From contig NZ_JAHYCA010000001.1 in assembly GCF_019430905.1 (NCBI RefSeq), positions 295,095 to 359,094 on the forward strand: a stretch of DNA of 64,000 bases. Direction: 5' to 3'. The position numbers and the translations under genes were made by a program. A model generated the notes under the pieces. The model did not search any database and was not told the DNA's origin. It saw only the letters and a list, made by a program, of their open reading frames with translations. Positions 32,521 through 46,493 of this stretch are shown piece after piece. This DNA is from Billgrantia antri (GTDB taxonomy: Bacteria > Pseudomonadota > Gammaproteobacteria > Pseudomonadales > Halomonadaceae). The stretch's first letter is position 1; every line of letters begins with the position of its first letter.

Positions 32521-34331
32521 ACGAAGCAGACCGGCTCCATTACACCTTCGGTGCCCAGGTCATCGGCCCGCAGTGGACCCAGTTCTCGTTGTGGGCACCC
32601 AGTGCCAGCCAGGTCGATCTCGAAGTGGAAGGCCTTGCGCCCATCGCCATGGCCCATGCCGGCGAAGGGCGCTTCGTCGGCGGGGCACCCTGCGACCACG
32701 GCGCTCGCTATCGCTATCGCGTCTTTGTCGGCGGCGCGACGCAGGGTATCGCCGTAGCCGACCCTGCGTCACGCGCCCAGGAGGGAGGCGTCGAGGGGGC
32801 GAGTCTGGTGGTCGACCCCTACCAGCACGCCTGGCGCCATGCCGACTGGCAGGGCCGGCCCTGGCACGAGACGGTGCTGTACGAGCTGCACCTGGGGGCG
32901 CTGGGCGGCCTGGAGGCGGTCCGCCGAGAACTGCCCTACCTGGCCGAACTGGGCATCACGGCGGTGGAGCTGATGCCGGTAGCGGCCTTTCCCGGTGCTC
33001 GCAACTGGGGCTATGACGGCGTGCTTCCCTACGCCGTGGACGAAGCCTACGGCGACCCCGGCGCGCTCAAGGCCTTCATTGACGACGCCCATGGCCTGGG
33101 GCTGATGGTCTTCCTCGACGTCGTCTACAACCACTTCGGGCCGGACGGCAACTACCTTCCCCACTATGCCGGGGCCTTCTTTCGCGGCGACCGGCAGACG
33201 CCCTGGGGGCCGGCCATCGATTTTCGCCAGCCCATGGTGCGCCGCTTCTTCATCGAAAACGCCCTGATGTGGGTCGATGAGTACCGCTTCGACGGCCTGC
33301 GCTTCGATGCGGTACATGCCATCGGCGAGCGCGACTTCCTGGTCGAGATGGCCGAGACGCTGCGCAGCCGCATCGATCCGCGACGCTACGTTCATCTGGT
33401 GCTGGAGAACGAGCACAACGATGCCGACCTGATCGACCCGGGCCTGTTCACGGCGCAGTGGAACGACGACTGGCACAACGTGATGCACGTAATGCTCACC
33501 GGCGAGAGCGAAGGCTACTACGGCGACTTCGCCGACGCCCCGACGCACAAGCTGGCACGCTGCCTGGGCGAGGGCTTCATTTATCAGGGCGATGCCACGC
33601 GCCAAGGCGCTCCACGCGGCACGCCGAGCGCCCACCTGCCGCCGACCGCCTTCGTCGCCTTCCTGCAAAACCACGACCAGATCGGCAATCGTGCCATGGG
33701 CGAGCGCCTGTCCCGGCTCGCCAGGCAGGAAACGCTGGCAGCCGCCACGCTGTCGCTGTTGCTCTCGCCCATGGTGCCGCTGCTGTTCATGGGCGAGGAG
33801 TGGGCCAGTGAGCAGCCCTTTTTGTTTTTCACCGACCACCACGATGCGCTGGCCGAGGCCGTGCGCGAGGGCCGCCGGGCGGAGTTCGCCGCGTTCAGCG
33901 CTTTTCGGGATCCTGCCTCGCGCGCGCTGATTCCCGACCCCAACGATGCGGCCACCTTCGAGGCATCCAGGCCCGACATTGAAGCTCGAGACACCTCGCC
34001 CCATGCCGAATGGCTGGCCTTCGTCCGGCATCTGCTGGCGATACGCCATGCCGAGATCGTGCCACGCCTGGATGGCGCGCGGGCGCTCGGCGCCGAGACA
34101 CTCGACAAGGGTGCCGTCGTCGCCCGTTGGCAGATGAACGACGACACCCACCTGGTTATCGCCCTGAATCTCGGGGAACGGACCGCGGCCACCCGCGCCT
34201 TCGGTGTCGGGCGATGCCTGTACGAGACCCGCGAGGGCGTGGCGATGGCCACCGAGAGCGGCAGCCTGCCGCCGCGCTGTGCCGCGGCCTGGCTCAAGCA
34301 AGTACCCGGCGACGAGGAGCTGTGCGCATGA
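32517..34331 (+). CDS. treZ: Malto-oligosyltrehalose trehalohydrolase
   Basis: This 604-aa GH13 enzyme releases trehalose from maltooligosyl-trehalose made by TreY. It has an N-terminal carbohydrate-binding fold (about 1-95) and the alpha-amylase barrel with VFLDVVYNHFGPDG, nucleophile region FDGLRFDAVHAI, acid region LVLENEHND and LQNHDQIGN. The TreZ-type segment QWNDDWHNVMHVMLTGE is also present. The start overlaps the glgA stop and the stop overlaps the malQ start (both ATGA), so the operon is tightly coupled. Confidence 0.95.
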   Translation: MNEADRLHYTFGAQVIGPQWTQFSLWAPSASQVDLEVEGLAPIAMAHAGEGRFVGGAPCDHGARYRYRVFVGGATQGIAVADPASRAQEGGVEGASLVVDPYQHAWRHADWQGRPWHETVLYELHLGALGGLEAVRRELPYLAELGITAVELMPVAAFPGARNWGYDGVLPYAVDEAYGDPGALKAFIDDAHGLGLMVFLDVVYNHFGPDGNYLPHYAGAFFRGDRQTPWGPAIDFRQPMVRRFFIENALMWVDEYRFDGLRFDAVHAIGERDFLVEMAETLRSRIDPRRYVHLVLENEHNDADLIDPGLFTAQWNDDWHNVMHVMLTGESEGYYGDFADAPTHKLARCLGEGFIYQGDATRQGAPRGTPSAHLPPTAFVAFLQNHDQIGNRAMGERLSRLARQETLAAATLSLLLSPMVPLLFMGEEWASEQPFLFFTDHHDALAEAVREGRRAEFAAFSAFRDPASRALIPDPNDAATFEASRPDIEARDTSPHAEWLAFVRHLLAIRHAEIVPRLDGARALGAETLDKGAVVARWQMNDDTHLVIALNLGERTAATRAFGVGRCLYETREGVAMATESGSLPPRCAAAWLKQVPGDEELCA

Positions 34332-36464
34332 GCGAGGAGGGACTGAGACGACTGGCCGACGCCGCCGGCCTCATCGTCGAGTGGGAAGACAGCGAGGGCC
34401 GCCTCCGCCGACTCGGTAGCGCGTCCCAGCGCGACCTGCTGGCCCGGCTCGGCTACCCGGCCACGAGCGCGGGCGAGATATCCGCCAGCCTGGCGCGGCT
34501 GCAGCCTCCCGCCTCGCCGCAAGAGTGGCCACCGCTGATCACCGCCGAGCAGGGTGCGACTACGTCGCTGCCCTCGCTGCTGCCCCCCGGGACCCGCTAT
34601 CGGCTCGTGCTGGAGAATGGCGAGCAGCGTGATGGCATGCTCGACGAGCGCAGCGAGCTGCCCGGTATCGACGAGCCCGGCTACCACCGCCTGCAGATCG
34701 CCGCCGCCGAGCTGAGCCTGGCCGTGGCTCCACCGCGCTGCTTCACCCTAGCGGATACGGGCGTCAGCGAGCCGCCACGCCTGTGGGGGCTGGCGGCCCA
34801 GCTCTATGCGCTGCGCCGGCCTGGCGACGGCGGCCTCGGCGACACCCTGGCCCTGGAGCAACTGGTACGCCACGCCGCCCAATCCGGTGCCTCGGCGCTG
34901 GCCGTGAGCCCGATGCACGCCATGTTCAGCGCCGATGTGAAACACTACAGCCCCTACTCGCCCTCGAGCCGCCTGCACTACCACGCCCTGCACGTCGCCC
35001 CGGAGTCGCTGCTTGGCGAGGAAGCGGTGGCGGCGGCCATCGAGTGCAGCGGGCTGGTCGAGACGCGGGCCCAGCTCGAAGCCCAGGAGCTGGTCGACTG
35101 GCCCCGTGCTGCAGAGACCAAGCTCGGCTGGCTACGTACCCTTTACGACGCGCTGATGCATCGCGAAGACGCCGAGGCACGACGCGCCCGCCAGGCCCTG
35201 GCGACCTTTCGCGAGCAGGGCTTTGATGAGCGCAGCGGTGCCATGCTCGAGGCACACTGCCGCTTCGAGGCGCTGATGCAACATCTGGGCGAACGCGACT
35301 GGCGCCAGTGGCCGGCGCCACTGCGCGACCCGGCAAGCCCCAAGGTGGCCCGGTTCGCCAAAGAGCACGCCCATGAGATCGGCTTCCATGCCTTCTTGCA
35401 GTGGATCGCAAGCGAGGGGTTGGCGCGTGCCCAGGCCACGGCCCGTGGGGCCGGCATGGCGGTCGGGCTGGTCGCCGACCTTGCCGTGGGCGCCGACGCG
35501 ACTGGCAGCCAGGCCTGGAGCCGTCAGGCCGAGATGCTGGAAGGCCTGTCGATCGGTGCGCCGCCGGATGCGTTCAACGTTCACGGCCAGGACTGGGGGC
35601 TCGCGCCCTTCTCGCCCCAGGGGCTGGTGCAGGGCGGCTTCGCCGGCTTCATCGACATGCTGCGGGCCGGCTTCGCCCACGCCGGGGGGCTGCGCATCGA
35701 TCATGTGCTCGGCCTGATGCGCCTGTGGCTGGTGCCTCACGGAGCACCGCCGACCGAAGGCGCCTACGTGCGCTATCCGCTCGACGACCTGTTGCGCCTG
35801 GTGGCGCTGGAATCCCGGCGCCACCGCGCCATCGTCATCGGCGAGGACCTGGGTACCGTCGCACCGGGCTTGCGTCGGCAGCTGGCACATCGCGGCATCC
35901 TCGGCATGCGCGTACTGTGGTTCGAGCGCGACGAGGAAGGAGGCTTCCTGCCGCCTGAGCAGTGGACGCAGCACGCCGTTGCCACCAGCTCGACCCACGA
36001 CCTGCCGACGCTGGCCGGCTGGTGGGCCGGCCGTGACATCGACTGGCGCAGCCGGCTCGGCCTGCTGGGCGAGGACCGGGATGCCGAAAGCGAGCACGCC
36101 GAGCGCCGTATCGAGCGGGCCCGCTTGGCGCGGGCGCTGGGCCTGCTCGATCGTCAGGCGCCGGCCGAGGCACTGGACGCCGCCGACCTGCCCGCTTCGC
36201 GAGTGCTGGATGCCGCCGTGCGGAGGTTGGGGTTCACGCCGGCACCGCTCACGCTGCTACCGCTGGAGGATGCCCTGGGGCTCGAGGAGCAGGCCAATCT
36301 GCCCGGCACCCTTGAGCAACACCCCAACTGGCGGCGACGGCTGCCGGACGACAGCGATCGCCTGCTCGCTTCGTCCGAAGTGGCAGGTCGCCTGGCTGGC
36401 CTGGCCGAGGCGCGCTGCGAAGCACAGCGCGTCGCACACCCCGACGTCCCCGAAGGGGGTAGCG

Positions 36465-36472
<8 letters not shown>
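34328..36472 (+). CDS. malQ: 4-alpha-glucanotransferase (amylomaltase)
   Basis: This 714-aa GH77 enzyme transfers maltodextrin segments and trims glycogen-derived oligosaccharides. The N-terminal 150 residues are the MalQ beta-domain. Catalytic markers are GLRIDHVLGLMRLW (nucleophile Asp), VIGEDLGTVAPG (acid Glu) and SSTHDLPTLAGWW (stabilising Asp), with the bacterial PFSPQGL segment before them. It sits between treZ and treY and overlaps both, an arrangement that favours balanced synthesis of trehalose from glucan. Confidence 0.94.
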
Positions 36473-39257
<2,785 letters not shown>

Positions 39258-39258
39258 G

Positions 39259-39918
39259 ATGGCTGACGAAGAGCGTGTACGGAACCTGGCCTACAAGATC
39301 TGGGAGTCCGAGGGACGTCCCGAGGGTCAGCAGCAGCGTCACTGGGACATGGCGCTGCGTATCGTCACCGCCGAGGAGGAGGCGGGCATCGACGCCGAAC
39401 TCGAGGAGGTCGGCGAGCCGGTGGACGAAACCCCCATTCTCGAGGACGACCTGCCGCTGGAGGACGACGAGATCGGCATTCAGGAGAACCGGCTGCCGCT
39501 GGACGCTCCCGATGGCGAGCCCGATTTCGATGAGCTGCCCTATCGCGATGACCGCGACGTAGCGCGTGACGAACCGGTGCAGGATCGCGCCCACTCGGGG
39601 CCGGCAGCGGATGAGCCCGCCTCCACGGCGGCCTCGACCCGCCCGTTGCCCGCGGAGCAAGCCACTTCGACCGGCGCCCAGGATCAGGACGTCGCCAACC
39701 GTGGCGGTCCGGACGGCCCGGCCACGTCTCCCGAGCCCGGGCAGGGGCCGCTGGAGCCGCTGCCGCCGGAGTCCGCCACCGCCAGGCGCACTCGCCGGCC
39801 ACGCCGCAGTGACGATGGCCTGACCCAGCCGGACAGCACCGACACCGCACAGGTGTCGGGCAAGACGGTGAAAGCCGGCGCCGGGCGTAGCAGCAAGACG
39901 AAGCCGCACAAGGAGTGA
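39259..39918 (+). CDS. DUF2934 protein with long acidic, Pro-rich tail
   Basis: This 219-aa protein has an N-terminal DUF2934 motif of about 40 residues (VRNLAYKIWESEGRPEGQ and HWDMALRI). A highly acidic segment follows (about 43-95), then a disordered Pro/Ala/Ser-rich region ending in a basic cluster (RRTRRPRRS and the C-terminal Lys-rich end). DUF2934 proteins are typically found in glycogen/trehalose operons; their role is unknown. It follows treY after one base. The tail of about 170 residues is longer than most family members and suggests a scaffold or regulatory role. Confidence 0.85.
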   Translation: MADEERVRNLAYKIWESEGRPEGQQQRHWDMALRIVTAEEEAGIDAELEEVGEPVDETPILEDDLPLEDDEIGIQENRLPLDAPDGEPDFDELPYRDDRDVARDEPVQDRAHSGPAADEPASTAASTRPLPAEQATSTGAQDQDVANRGGPDGPATSPEPGQGPLEPLPPESATARRTRRPRRSDDGLTQPDSTDTAQVSGKTVKAGAGRSSKTKPHKE

Positions 39919-39961
39919 TGGCCCAGGGACGAGAGGCCTGCTGTTTCAGGGAAGAAAAGAG

Positions 39962-42145
39962 ATGAATACGAGGCATGAGCCGCATGAGAGCGATACCGCC
40001 GTGGCGGTCGATGAGCTTCCCGGCGTGATTCGACGCTCGCGCGTGCGCGAGGGTACGCCGTTCCCGCTGGGTGCCACCTGGGATGGCCTGGGCGTGAACT
40101 TCGCCCTGTTCAGCGCCCACGCCACCAAGGTCGAGCTGTGCCTTTTCGATGCGAGCGGCACTCAGGAAGTGGAACGCATCGAGCTGCCCGAGTATACCGA
40201 CGAGGTTTGGCACGGCTACCTGCCCGATGCACGCCCGGGCCAGCTCTACGGTTACCGCGTTTACGGTCCTTACGAGCCCGAAGCGGGGCACCGATTCAAC
40301 CCGCACAAGCTGCTGCTCGACCCCTACGCCAAGCAGCTGGTGGGCGAATTCACCTGGGACGAGGCGCTGTTCGGCTATACCCTCGGCCACCCCGACGGCG
40401 ACCTCAGTTTCGACGAGCGCGACAGTGCCCCGTTCATGCCGCGCTGCCGGGTGATCGACCCCGCCTTCACCTGGGGGCGGGCCCGCGGCATCCAGGTACC
40501 CTGGGATCGCACCGTGATCTACGAGACCCACGTGCGCGGCTACACCATGCGCCATCCGGCGGTGCCCGAGGCGCTGCGCGGCACCTTCTCGGGGCTGATG
40601 GTCAACGAGGTGGTCGACTACATCCACTCGCTCGGCGTGTCGTCGGTGGAACTGCTGCCGATCCACGCCTTCGTCGACGACCAGCATCTGCTCGAACGCG
40701 GACTGCGCAACTACTGGGGCTATAACACCCTGAGCTTCTTCGCCCCTCACTCGCGCTATCTTTCGGGCGAGAACATCAACGAGTTCAAGCAAATGGTGGC
40801 CTGCTACCATGCCGCCAATCTCGAGGTAATCCTCGACGTGGTCTACAACCATACCGCCGAAGGCAACGAACTCGGCCCGACCCTGTCACACAAGGGCATC
40901 GACAACGCCTCCTACTACCGGCTACTGCCCGACACGCCGCGTTACTATATCGACGACACCGGCACCGGCAATACCCTCAACCTGAGCCACCCGCGGGTGC
41001 TGCAGATGGTGACCGACTCGCTACGCTATTGGGCCACCGAGATGCGCGTCGACGGCTTCCGCTTCGACCTGGCGACCATTCTCGGCCGCGAGCCCCACGG
41101 CTTCGACGAGGGCGGCGGCTTCCTCGACTCGTGCCGCCAGGACCCGGTGCTCAGTCAGGTCAAGCTGATCGCCGAGCCTTGGGACTGCGGCCCCGGCGGC
41201 TACCAGGTGGGAGGTTTCCCCCCCGGCTGGGCGGAGTGGAACGACCGCTTTCGCGACACCAGCCGGGCCTTCTGGCGCAGCGACGAAGGCCAACTGGCGG
41301 AGTTAGCCTCGCGGCTGATGGGCTCGGCGGATCTGTTCGACCGCCGCGGGCGCCGCCCCTTCGCTTCGGTCAACTTCGTCACTGCCCATGACGGTTTCAC
41401 GCTGCACGATCTGGTGGCCTACGACGTCAAGCACAACGAGGCCAACGGCGAGGACAATCGCGACGGCCACGACCACAACCTGTCGTGGAACCACGGCGAG
41501 GAGGGTCCCACCGAGGACCCTGACATCCGCTCGTTGCGCCTGCGCCAGATCCGCAACTTCCTGGCCACGCTGCTGCTCTCCCAGGGCACGCCGATGCTGC
41601 TGGCCGGTGACGAACTGCTTCGCACCCAGCGCGGCAACAACAACGCCTATTGCCAGGACAACGAGATCAGCTGGCTCGACTGGAATCTCGAGGGCGACGC
41701 CCACGACCTGATCGAGACCGTGCGCCAGCTCATCGAACTGCGCCTGCGCTTCCCCATCCTGCGCCGCGGCCGCTTTCTCTCCGGCGAGTACAACGAGGAG
41801 ATGGGGCTCAAGGAAGTGACCTGGCTGGCTGCCGACGGCAGCGAGATGGACGTGGCACGCTGGGAAGACCCCGAAGCGCGCAGCCTCGGCCTGCTGCTCG
41901 ATGGCCGCGCCCGCCCCTCGGGCATTCGCCGCATCGGAGACGACCGTTCGCTGCTGATCCTGTTCAACGCCAATCCTGACCCGATTGCTTTTCGTCTGCC
42001 CGACGTGCCGCGGGGCATCGGCTGGGTATGCCAGCTCGATACCAGCCGCAGCCCGGCGCCGGACAAGACCCTGAGAGCCTTCGGCGAAGACTACGCCATG
42101 GTCGGACGCTCATTGACGCTGTTCGAACTGGAACAGGCGCCATGA
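39962..42145 (+). CDS. glgX: Glycogen debranching enzyme GlgX
   Basis: This 727-aa GH13 isoamylase-type enzyme cleaves alpha-1,6 branches of limit dextrins. It has the N-terminal CBM48 domain ([21 protein letters not shown], split between residues 37 and 58), the barrel motifs [13 protein letters not shown], nucleophile region [14 protein letters not shown] (about 361), acid region [16 protein letters not shown] and [13 protein letters not shown]. In the operon it supplies linear maltodextrins to MalQ, TreY and TreZ. A GGGAAGAAAAGAG stretch precedes the ATG. Confidence 0.95.
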   Translation: MNTRHEPHESDTAVAVDELPGVIRRSRVREGTPFPLGATWDGLGVNFALFSAHATKVELCLFDASGTQEVERIELPEYTDEVWHGYLPDARPGQLYGYRVYGPYEPEAGHRFNPHKLLLDPYAKQLVGEFTWDEALFGYTLGHPDGDLSFDERDSAPFMPRCRVIDPAFTWGRARGIQVPWDRTVIYETHVRGYTMRHPAVPEALRGTFSGLMVNEVVDYIHSLGVSSVELLPIHAFVDDQHLLERGLRNYWGYNTLSFFAPHSRYLSGENINEFKQMVACYHAANLEVILDVVYNHTAEGNELGPTLSHKGIDNASYYRLLPDTPRYYIDDTGTGNTLNLSHPRVLQMVTDSLRYWATEMRVDGFRFDLATILGREPHGFDEGGGFLDSCRQDPVLSQVKLIAEPWDCGPGGYQVGGFPPGWAEWNDRFRDTSRAFWRSDEGQLAELASRLMGSADLFDRRGRRPFASVNFVTAHDGFTLHDLVAYDVKHNEANGEDNRDGHDHNLSWNHGEEGPTEDPDIRSLRLRQIRNFLATLLLSQGTPMLLAGDELLRTQRGNNNAYCQDNEISWLDWNLEGDAHDLIETVRQLIELRLRFPILRRGRFLSGEYNEEMGLKEVTWLAADGSEMDVARWEDPEARSLGLLLDGRARPSGIRRIGDDRSLLILFNANPDPIAFRLPDVPRGIGWVCQLDTSRSPAPDKTLRAFGEDYAMVGRSLTLFELEQAP

Positions 42146-42180
42146 AGACCGGCCTTCACGCTTACGAAAACAGGCCATAA
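42142..42180 (+). CDS. Possible 12-codon coupling ORF between glgX and glgB
   Basis: An ATG overlapping the glgX stop (ATGA) opens a 12-residue frame ([12 protein letters not shown]) that stops at 42178-42180, 5 nt before the glgB TTG start. It may relay ribosomes to a start codon that lacks a good Shine-Dalgarno sequence, or be fortuitous. Confidence 0.3.
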   Translation: MKTGLHAYENRP

Positions 42181-42185
42181 CGGAA

Positions 42186-44396
42186 TTGACTGACAGAGCG
42201 CGATATACCGACCCTGCCGCAGCCGAGCTGCCACAAGCCGACGCCGAGGCCCTGGTCCGAGGCCGTCACCCCGACCCCTTCGCCGTGCTCGGCTGGCATG
42301 CCCAGGGCGATGGCCATATCCTGCGGGTCTATGCTCCCGGTGCCCGGACCGTGGAGGTGCTCGCGCGCGACGACGGCCGCTGGCGAGGCGAGCTGACCGA
42401 ATGTTCCACGCCAGGCCTGTTCGTGATCGCCCTGGACGAGGCCTTTCCTTATCGGCTGCGTTTCCATTGGCCCGATGGCGTGCACGAGACCGAGGATCCC
42501 TACGCCTTCGGCCTGCTGCTCGGCGATCTCGACCTGCACCTGATCGGTGAAGGTACCCACCGCGATCTGGGCCGCTGCCTGGGTGCCCAGCCCATGCAGA
42601 TCGATGGCGTGCCGGGTGTACGCTTCGCCGTGTGGGCGCCCAACGCCCGGCGCGTCTCGGTGATCGGCGCCTTCAACGGCTGGGACGGCCGACGCCACCC
42701 CATGCGCCTGCGCCACCAGGCCGGTGTGTGGGAGCTGTTCGTACCGCGCCTGGCGCCGGGCGAGCCCTACAAGTACGAGCTGGTCGATGCCCAAGAGCAG
42801 GTGGTGCACAAGGCCGACCCGGTGGCATTGGCCAGCGAACTGCCGCCGGGCACCGCATCGAAAGTGGCCGACCTCGACGGTATCGTATGGCACGACGAGG
42901 CCTGGCTCGCCCGGCGCGCCGAGTCGCTCGTGCCTGACCATCCGATCTCGATCTATGAAGTGCATGCCGCCTCCTGGCGCAAGCACGGCGGCAACGAGGG
43001 CGAGCTCTATGGCTGGCAGGAGCTGGCCGAGCAGCTGATTCCCTACGTGCTGGAGATGGGTTTCACCCATATCGAGCTGTTGCCGATAATGGAGCACCCC
43101 TTCGGCGGCTCCTGGGGCTATCAGCCGCTGGGCCTTTTTGCCCCCACCGCACGACACGGCTCGCCGGCCGATTTCGCCGCGTTCGTCGACGCCTGTCATC
43201 AGGCGGGGCTTGGCGTAATACTCGACTGGGTGCCGGCGCACTTCCCTACCGACGCCCACGGCCTGGCCCGCTTCGACGGCACCGCCCTGTACGAGTACGC
43301 CCACCCCTTCGAGGGCGTTCACCAGGACTGGAACACTTATATCTACAACTACGGACGCCGTGAGGTGCACGGTTTCCTGCTCTCGTCGGCGCTGCACTGG
43401 CTCAAGCACTACCACGTCGATGCGCTGCGCGTGGATGCGGTGGCCTCGATGCTCTACCGCAACTACTCGCGCCGCGACGGTGAATGGATCCCCAACCGCC
43501 ATGGCGGCCACGAGAATCTCGAGGCGCTGGATTTCCTGCGCCATCTCAATCGGGTGGTAGCCGAGGAGGTGCCCGGCACGGCGATCATCGCCGAGGAGTC
43601 GACCGCCTGGCCCGGCGTGACCCGGGCGGTGAGCGAAGATGGGCTCGGCTTCGCCTACAAGTGGAACCTGGGCTGGATGCACGACACCCTGAGCTACATG
43701 GCAGAGGACCCGCTCTACCGCTGCCACGGTCACCACAACATGACGTTCCCTCAGGTCTACGCCTACTCGGAGCACTTCGTGCTGCCGATCTCCCACGACG
43801 AGGTGGTCCACGGCAAGCGTGCGCTGCTCGACAAGATGCCCGGTGACGAGTGGCAGAAGTTCGCCAACCTGCGCGCCTACCTCGCCACGCAGTGGACCCA
43901 ACCGGGCAAGAAGCTTCTGTTCATGGGCTGCGAATTCGGCCAGTGGCGCGAATGGAGCCACGATCGCGAACTCGACTGGTGGCTGCTCGACGCACCGCGC
44001 CATGCCGGCGTGCGCCTGCTGGTGGGCGATCTCAACCGGCTCTATCGTGAGCTGCCCGCACTGCACCAGGGCGACGGCGATCCCGACGGCTTCGTCTGGG
44101 TCATCGGCAACGACCAGACCAACAGTGTCTTCGCCTGGCTGCGCTGCGACTCCAAGGGGGAGCCGCTGCTGGTGATAGCCAACATGACCCCCGTACCCCA
44201 CGAGGAGTATCGGGTCGGCGTACCGCGCAATGGCGAGTGGGACGAGATCTTCAACAGCGACGCCGAGTGCTACGGCGGTTCGAACCTGGGCAACCTGGGC
44301 CGGCTCGAGGCCATCGACGAACCGCTGCACGGCCAGCCGGCGAGCCTTGTGCTGACGCTGCCGCCACTCGCGGTGGTTCTGCTGAAGCCTCGCTGA
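42186..44396 (+). CDS. glgB: 1,4-alpha-glucan branching enzyme GlgB
   Basis: This 736-aa GH13 enzyme makes alpha-1,6 branches in glycogen. Two N-terminal beta-domains precede the barrel: an N1-type domain ([11 protein letters not shown], about 28-38) and a CBM48 ([21 protein letters not shown], split between 143 and 164). The catalytic signs are [15 protein letters not shown] (nucleophile), [13 protein letters not shown] (acid) and [12 protein letters not shown]. The start appears to be a TTG at 42186, because no ATG or GTG lies in frame between it and the glgX end. It closes the glycogen/trehalose cluster. Confidence 0.94.
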   Translation: MTDRARYTDPAAAELPQADAEALVRGRHPDPFAVLGWHAQGDGHILRVYAPGARTVEVLARDDGRWRGELTECSTPGLFVIALDEAFPYRLRFHWPDGVHETEDPYAFGLLLGDLDLHLIGEGTHRDLGRCLGAQPMQIDGVPGVRFAVWAPNARRVSVIGAFNGWDGRRHPMRLRHQAGVWELFVPRLAPGEPYKYELVDAQEQVVHKADPVALASELPPGTASKVADLDGIVWHDEAWLARRAESLVPDHPISIYEVHAASWRKHGGNEGELYGWQELAEQLIPYVLEMGFTHIELLPIMEHPFGGSWGYQPLGLFAPTARHGSPADFAAFVDACHQAGLGVILDWVPAHFPTDAHGLARFDGTALYEYAHPFEGVHQDWNTYIYNYGRREVHGFLLSSALHWLKHYHVDALRVDAVASMLYRNYSRRDGEWIPNRHGGHENLEALDFLRHLNRVVAEEVPGTAIIAEESTAWPGVTRAVSEDGLGFAYKWNLGWMHDTLSYMAEDPLYRCHGHHNMTFPQVYAYSEHFVLPISHDEVVHGKRALLDKMPGDEWQKFANLRAYLATQWTQPGKKLLFMGCEFGQWREWSHDRELDWWLLDAPRHAGVRLLVGDLNRLYRELPALHQGDGDPDGFVWVIGNDQTNSVFAWLRCDSKGEPLLVIANMTPVPHEEYRVGVPRNGEWDEIFNSDAECYGGSNLGNLGRLEAIDEPLHGQPASLVLTLPPLAVVLLKPR

Positions 44397-44432
44397 ATAC
44401 CCATCGTTCGAGGCGCGAATCAAGGAGACAAC

Positions 44433-45728
44433 ATGCTGGCCATGCTGCAACCGGTCCGGTCGATCCTCTGGAGCGTCGCCCTGCTGCTGCTTGGCAACGG
44501 TCTCATCAACACCCTGCTGACCCTGCGCGGAACCGACGAAGGCTTCTCGCCCACCGTGGTGGGCGTGATCATGTCGGCCTACTTCGTCGGCTTCACCTGC
44601 GGCACCTGGGTCAGTAGCCGGCTGATCCGCCGCGCCGGCCACATTCGCGCCTTCGCCTTCTGCGCCGCACTGTGCGCCTCGGGGGCGCTACTCCACAGCA
44701 TCTTCGTCGATCCCTGGGTGTGGATCGCGCTGCGCTTCTTCTACGGCCTGGCCTTCGTCACCCTGATGACGGTGATCGAGAGCTGGCTCAACGGCCAGGC
44801 GGCAAGCCACGAACGCGGTCGGGTCTTCGCCACCTACATGCTGGTCAACCTCGGCGCGATCGCCGCCGCCCAGCAGATCCTGCGTCTGGACACCCCCGGC
44901 GGGTTCCTGCTCTTCGCCGTCACCGCCATTCTGATCAGCTGGGCACTGCTGCCGATCACCATGACCCGGCGCCAGCAGCCGACGGTGCCGGAGAACGCCA
45001 GGAGCAGCCTCAAGGCGCTGCTCGGCTTCGCCCCCCTGTGCGTTGCCGCCTCTGTGCTGTCGGGGCTGGCCATGGGCGCCTTCTGGGGCATGGCACCGCT
45101 GTATGCACGCCAACTGGGCTGGAGCGCTGCCGACGTGGGCATGCTGATGAGCGTGACGATCCTGGGCGGAGCGCTGCTGCAGCTGCCCATCGGCCGCTTC
45201 TCCGATAAGCACGACCGCTCGCAGGTAATGACCTGGGTAGTGATTGCCGCCGCCGCACTGGCGGCCTTGATGCCCTTCGCGCCCAACCGGCCGGCCTTGA
45301 TGGGACTGTTCTTCCTGTGGGGAGGGTTCTCGTTCGCCATTTATCCCCTGGCGGTGGCCCAGTTGATCGACCAGTTGCACCCCGAGGAGGTGGTATCGGC
45401 CTCGGCCGACATGCTGGTGACTCAAGGAGCGGGCAGCGCCCTGGCGCCGATACTCGCCGGCCTCCTGATGGGCATCCTGGGCCCGCAGGCGCTGCCCCTC
45501 TATATCGCGGCGGTACTAGCCCTGCTCGGCATCTATGCCCTCTATCGCCGCCGCCATGTCTCCGTTCTGGTGCACGGTCATGCCCACTTCGAGCCGATGA
45601 CCCAGACCAGCCCGCTGTCGCTGGAAATGATGTTCGACGATGCCCAGCCCGACCTGTTCGACGACCCCAGCTTCTACGAGGAAGATGAGCACTACCGGCT
45701 GGTCGAGGCCTACCGGCAGCGCGAGTAA
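44433..45728 (+). CDS. MFS transporter, YcaD type
   Basis: This 431-aa inner-membrane protein has twelve predicted helices and MFS features, including RRAGHIRAFAFCAALCASG in the first half and the loop GRFSDKHDRSQV (about 250) of the major facilitator signature. The arrangement and the segment MTVIESWLNGQAASHERGRVFATYMLVN match the YcaD subgroup. A soluble acidic C-terminal tail of about 50 residues follows the last helix. Substrate unknown. A AAGGAG site lies 8 nt before the ATG. It converges on the HAD gene with a 2-nt gap. Confidence 0.87.
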   Translation: MLAMLQPVRSILWSVALLLLGNGLINTLLTLRGTDEGFSPTVVGVIMSAYFVGFTCGTWVSSRLIRRAGHIRAFAFCAALCASGALLHSIFVDPWVWIALRFFYGLAFVTLMTVIESWLNGQAASHERGRVFATYMLVNLGAIAAAQQILRLDTPGGFLLFAVTAILISWALLPITMTRRQQPTVPENARSSLKALLGFAPLCVAASVLSGLAMGAFWGMAPLYARQLGWSAADVGMLMSVTILGGALLQLPIGRFSDKHDRSQVMTWVVIAAAALAALMPFAPNRPALMGLFFLWGGFSFAIYPLAVAQLIDQLHPEEVVSASADMLVTQGAGSALAPILAGLLMGILGPQALPLYIAAVLALLGIYALYRRRHVSVLVHGHAHFEPMTQTSPLSLEMMFDDAQPDLFDDPSFYEEDEHYRLVEAYRQRE

Positions 45729-45730
45729 CC

Positions 45731-46414
45731 TCAGCTCAGGCGGTCTGAAAGGCCCTCCAGGTCGGTCACGGTCAGGTCCGGCTCGATGCCCCAGGGGTCG
45801 AAGGGAGAATCGAGGCTGCGCCGCACCCAGGCGGCATGCAAGCCGGCATGGCGAGCGCCGATCACGTCGAAGGGATTGCTCGAGATCAGCCAGGTATCGC
45901 CCGGCGCCACCTCGAGGCGGTTGCGCAGATGGGCATAGACAGCGGGGTCGGGCTTGAAGCGCTTGACCTCATCGACGCTGATCACCGCCTCGAAGCGCTC
46001 GAGAATGCCGGCCTGCTCCAGCAGACCACTGACCGCATCGGCGGTGCCGTTGGAGAAAGCCACGCAGCGCACGCCGGTGGCGGCCAGCCGCTCCAGGGCG
46101 CCGACCGTCTCGGGAAACGCCGGCAGGCGGCCATAGGCCGCCATCAGATGATCCTTGTCGACGTCCGAGAGCTGCGTCTGCAGGGCTCTGTCGGTGAAAT
46201 CCAGCGCCTCGCGGGTACATTGGCCGAAGGGCACGTAAGCGCCCATCAGGCCGCGGCGAAAGCTGTACTCCAGCTGTTTGTCGCGCCAGCGGCGCGAGAA
46301 CTCGGCGGCAAGCGACGCCTTGCCGGCCCTGCCGAGCCGTGCTTCCAGCTCGGTGACCACGCCGTGGGTATCGATCAGGGTGCCGTAGACATCGAAGGCC
46401 AGAACCGTTGCCAT
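45731..46414 (-). CDS. Haloacid dehalogenase, type II
   Basis: This 227-aa HAD enzyme has the nucleophile motif LAFDVYGTLIDT (Asp at about residue 7), motif II VAFSNGTADAV, the motif III lysine in VKRFKPDPAVYAHL and motif IV in LISSNPFDVIGARHAG. The VYGTL and SSNPFD segments are those of L-2-haloacid dehalogenases, but many such proteins act on other substrates. The start at 46414 has AGGAGC upstream. It follows eutC on the same strand by 79 nt and may be its distal operon member. Confidence 0.88.
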   Translation of the reverse strand: MATVLAFDVYGTLIDTHGVVTELEARLGRAGKASLAAEFSRRWRDKQLEYSFRRGLMGAYVPFGQCTREALDFTDRALQTQLSDVDKDHLMAAYGRLPAFPETVGALERLAATGVRCVAFSNGTADAVSGLLEQAGILERFEAVISVDEVKRFKPDPAVYAHLRNRLEVAPGDTWLISSNPFDVIGARHAGLHAAWVRRSLDSPFDPWGIEPDLTVTDLEGLSDRLS

Positions 46415-46493
46415 CTGCTGCGCTCCTCGTTTCGCTTCGCCAAGCCTCAGCATGCCGGTTGGCGCGCCTGGGCTCAAGGCGAGCACACGCTCA

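Noticed and set aside
42162..44642. Long minus-strand frame opposite glgB
   Set aside because: Antisense shadow of a gene with all GH13 catalytic motifs; no start signal or protein family visible.
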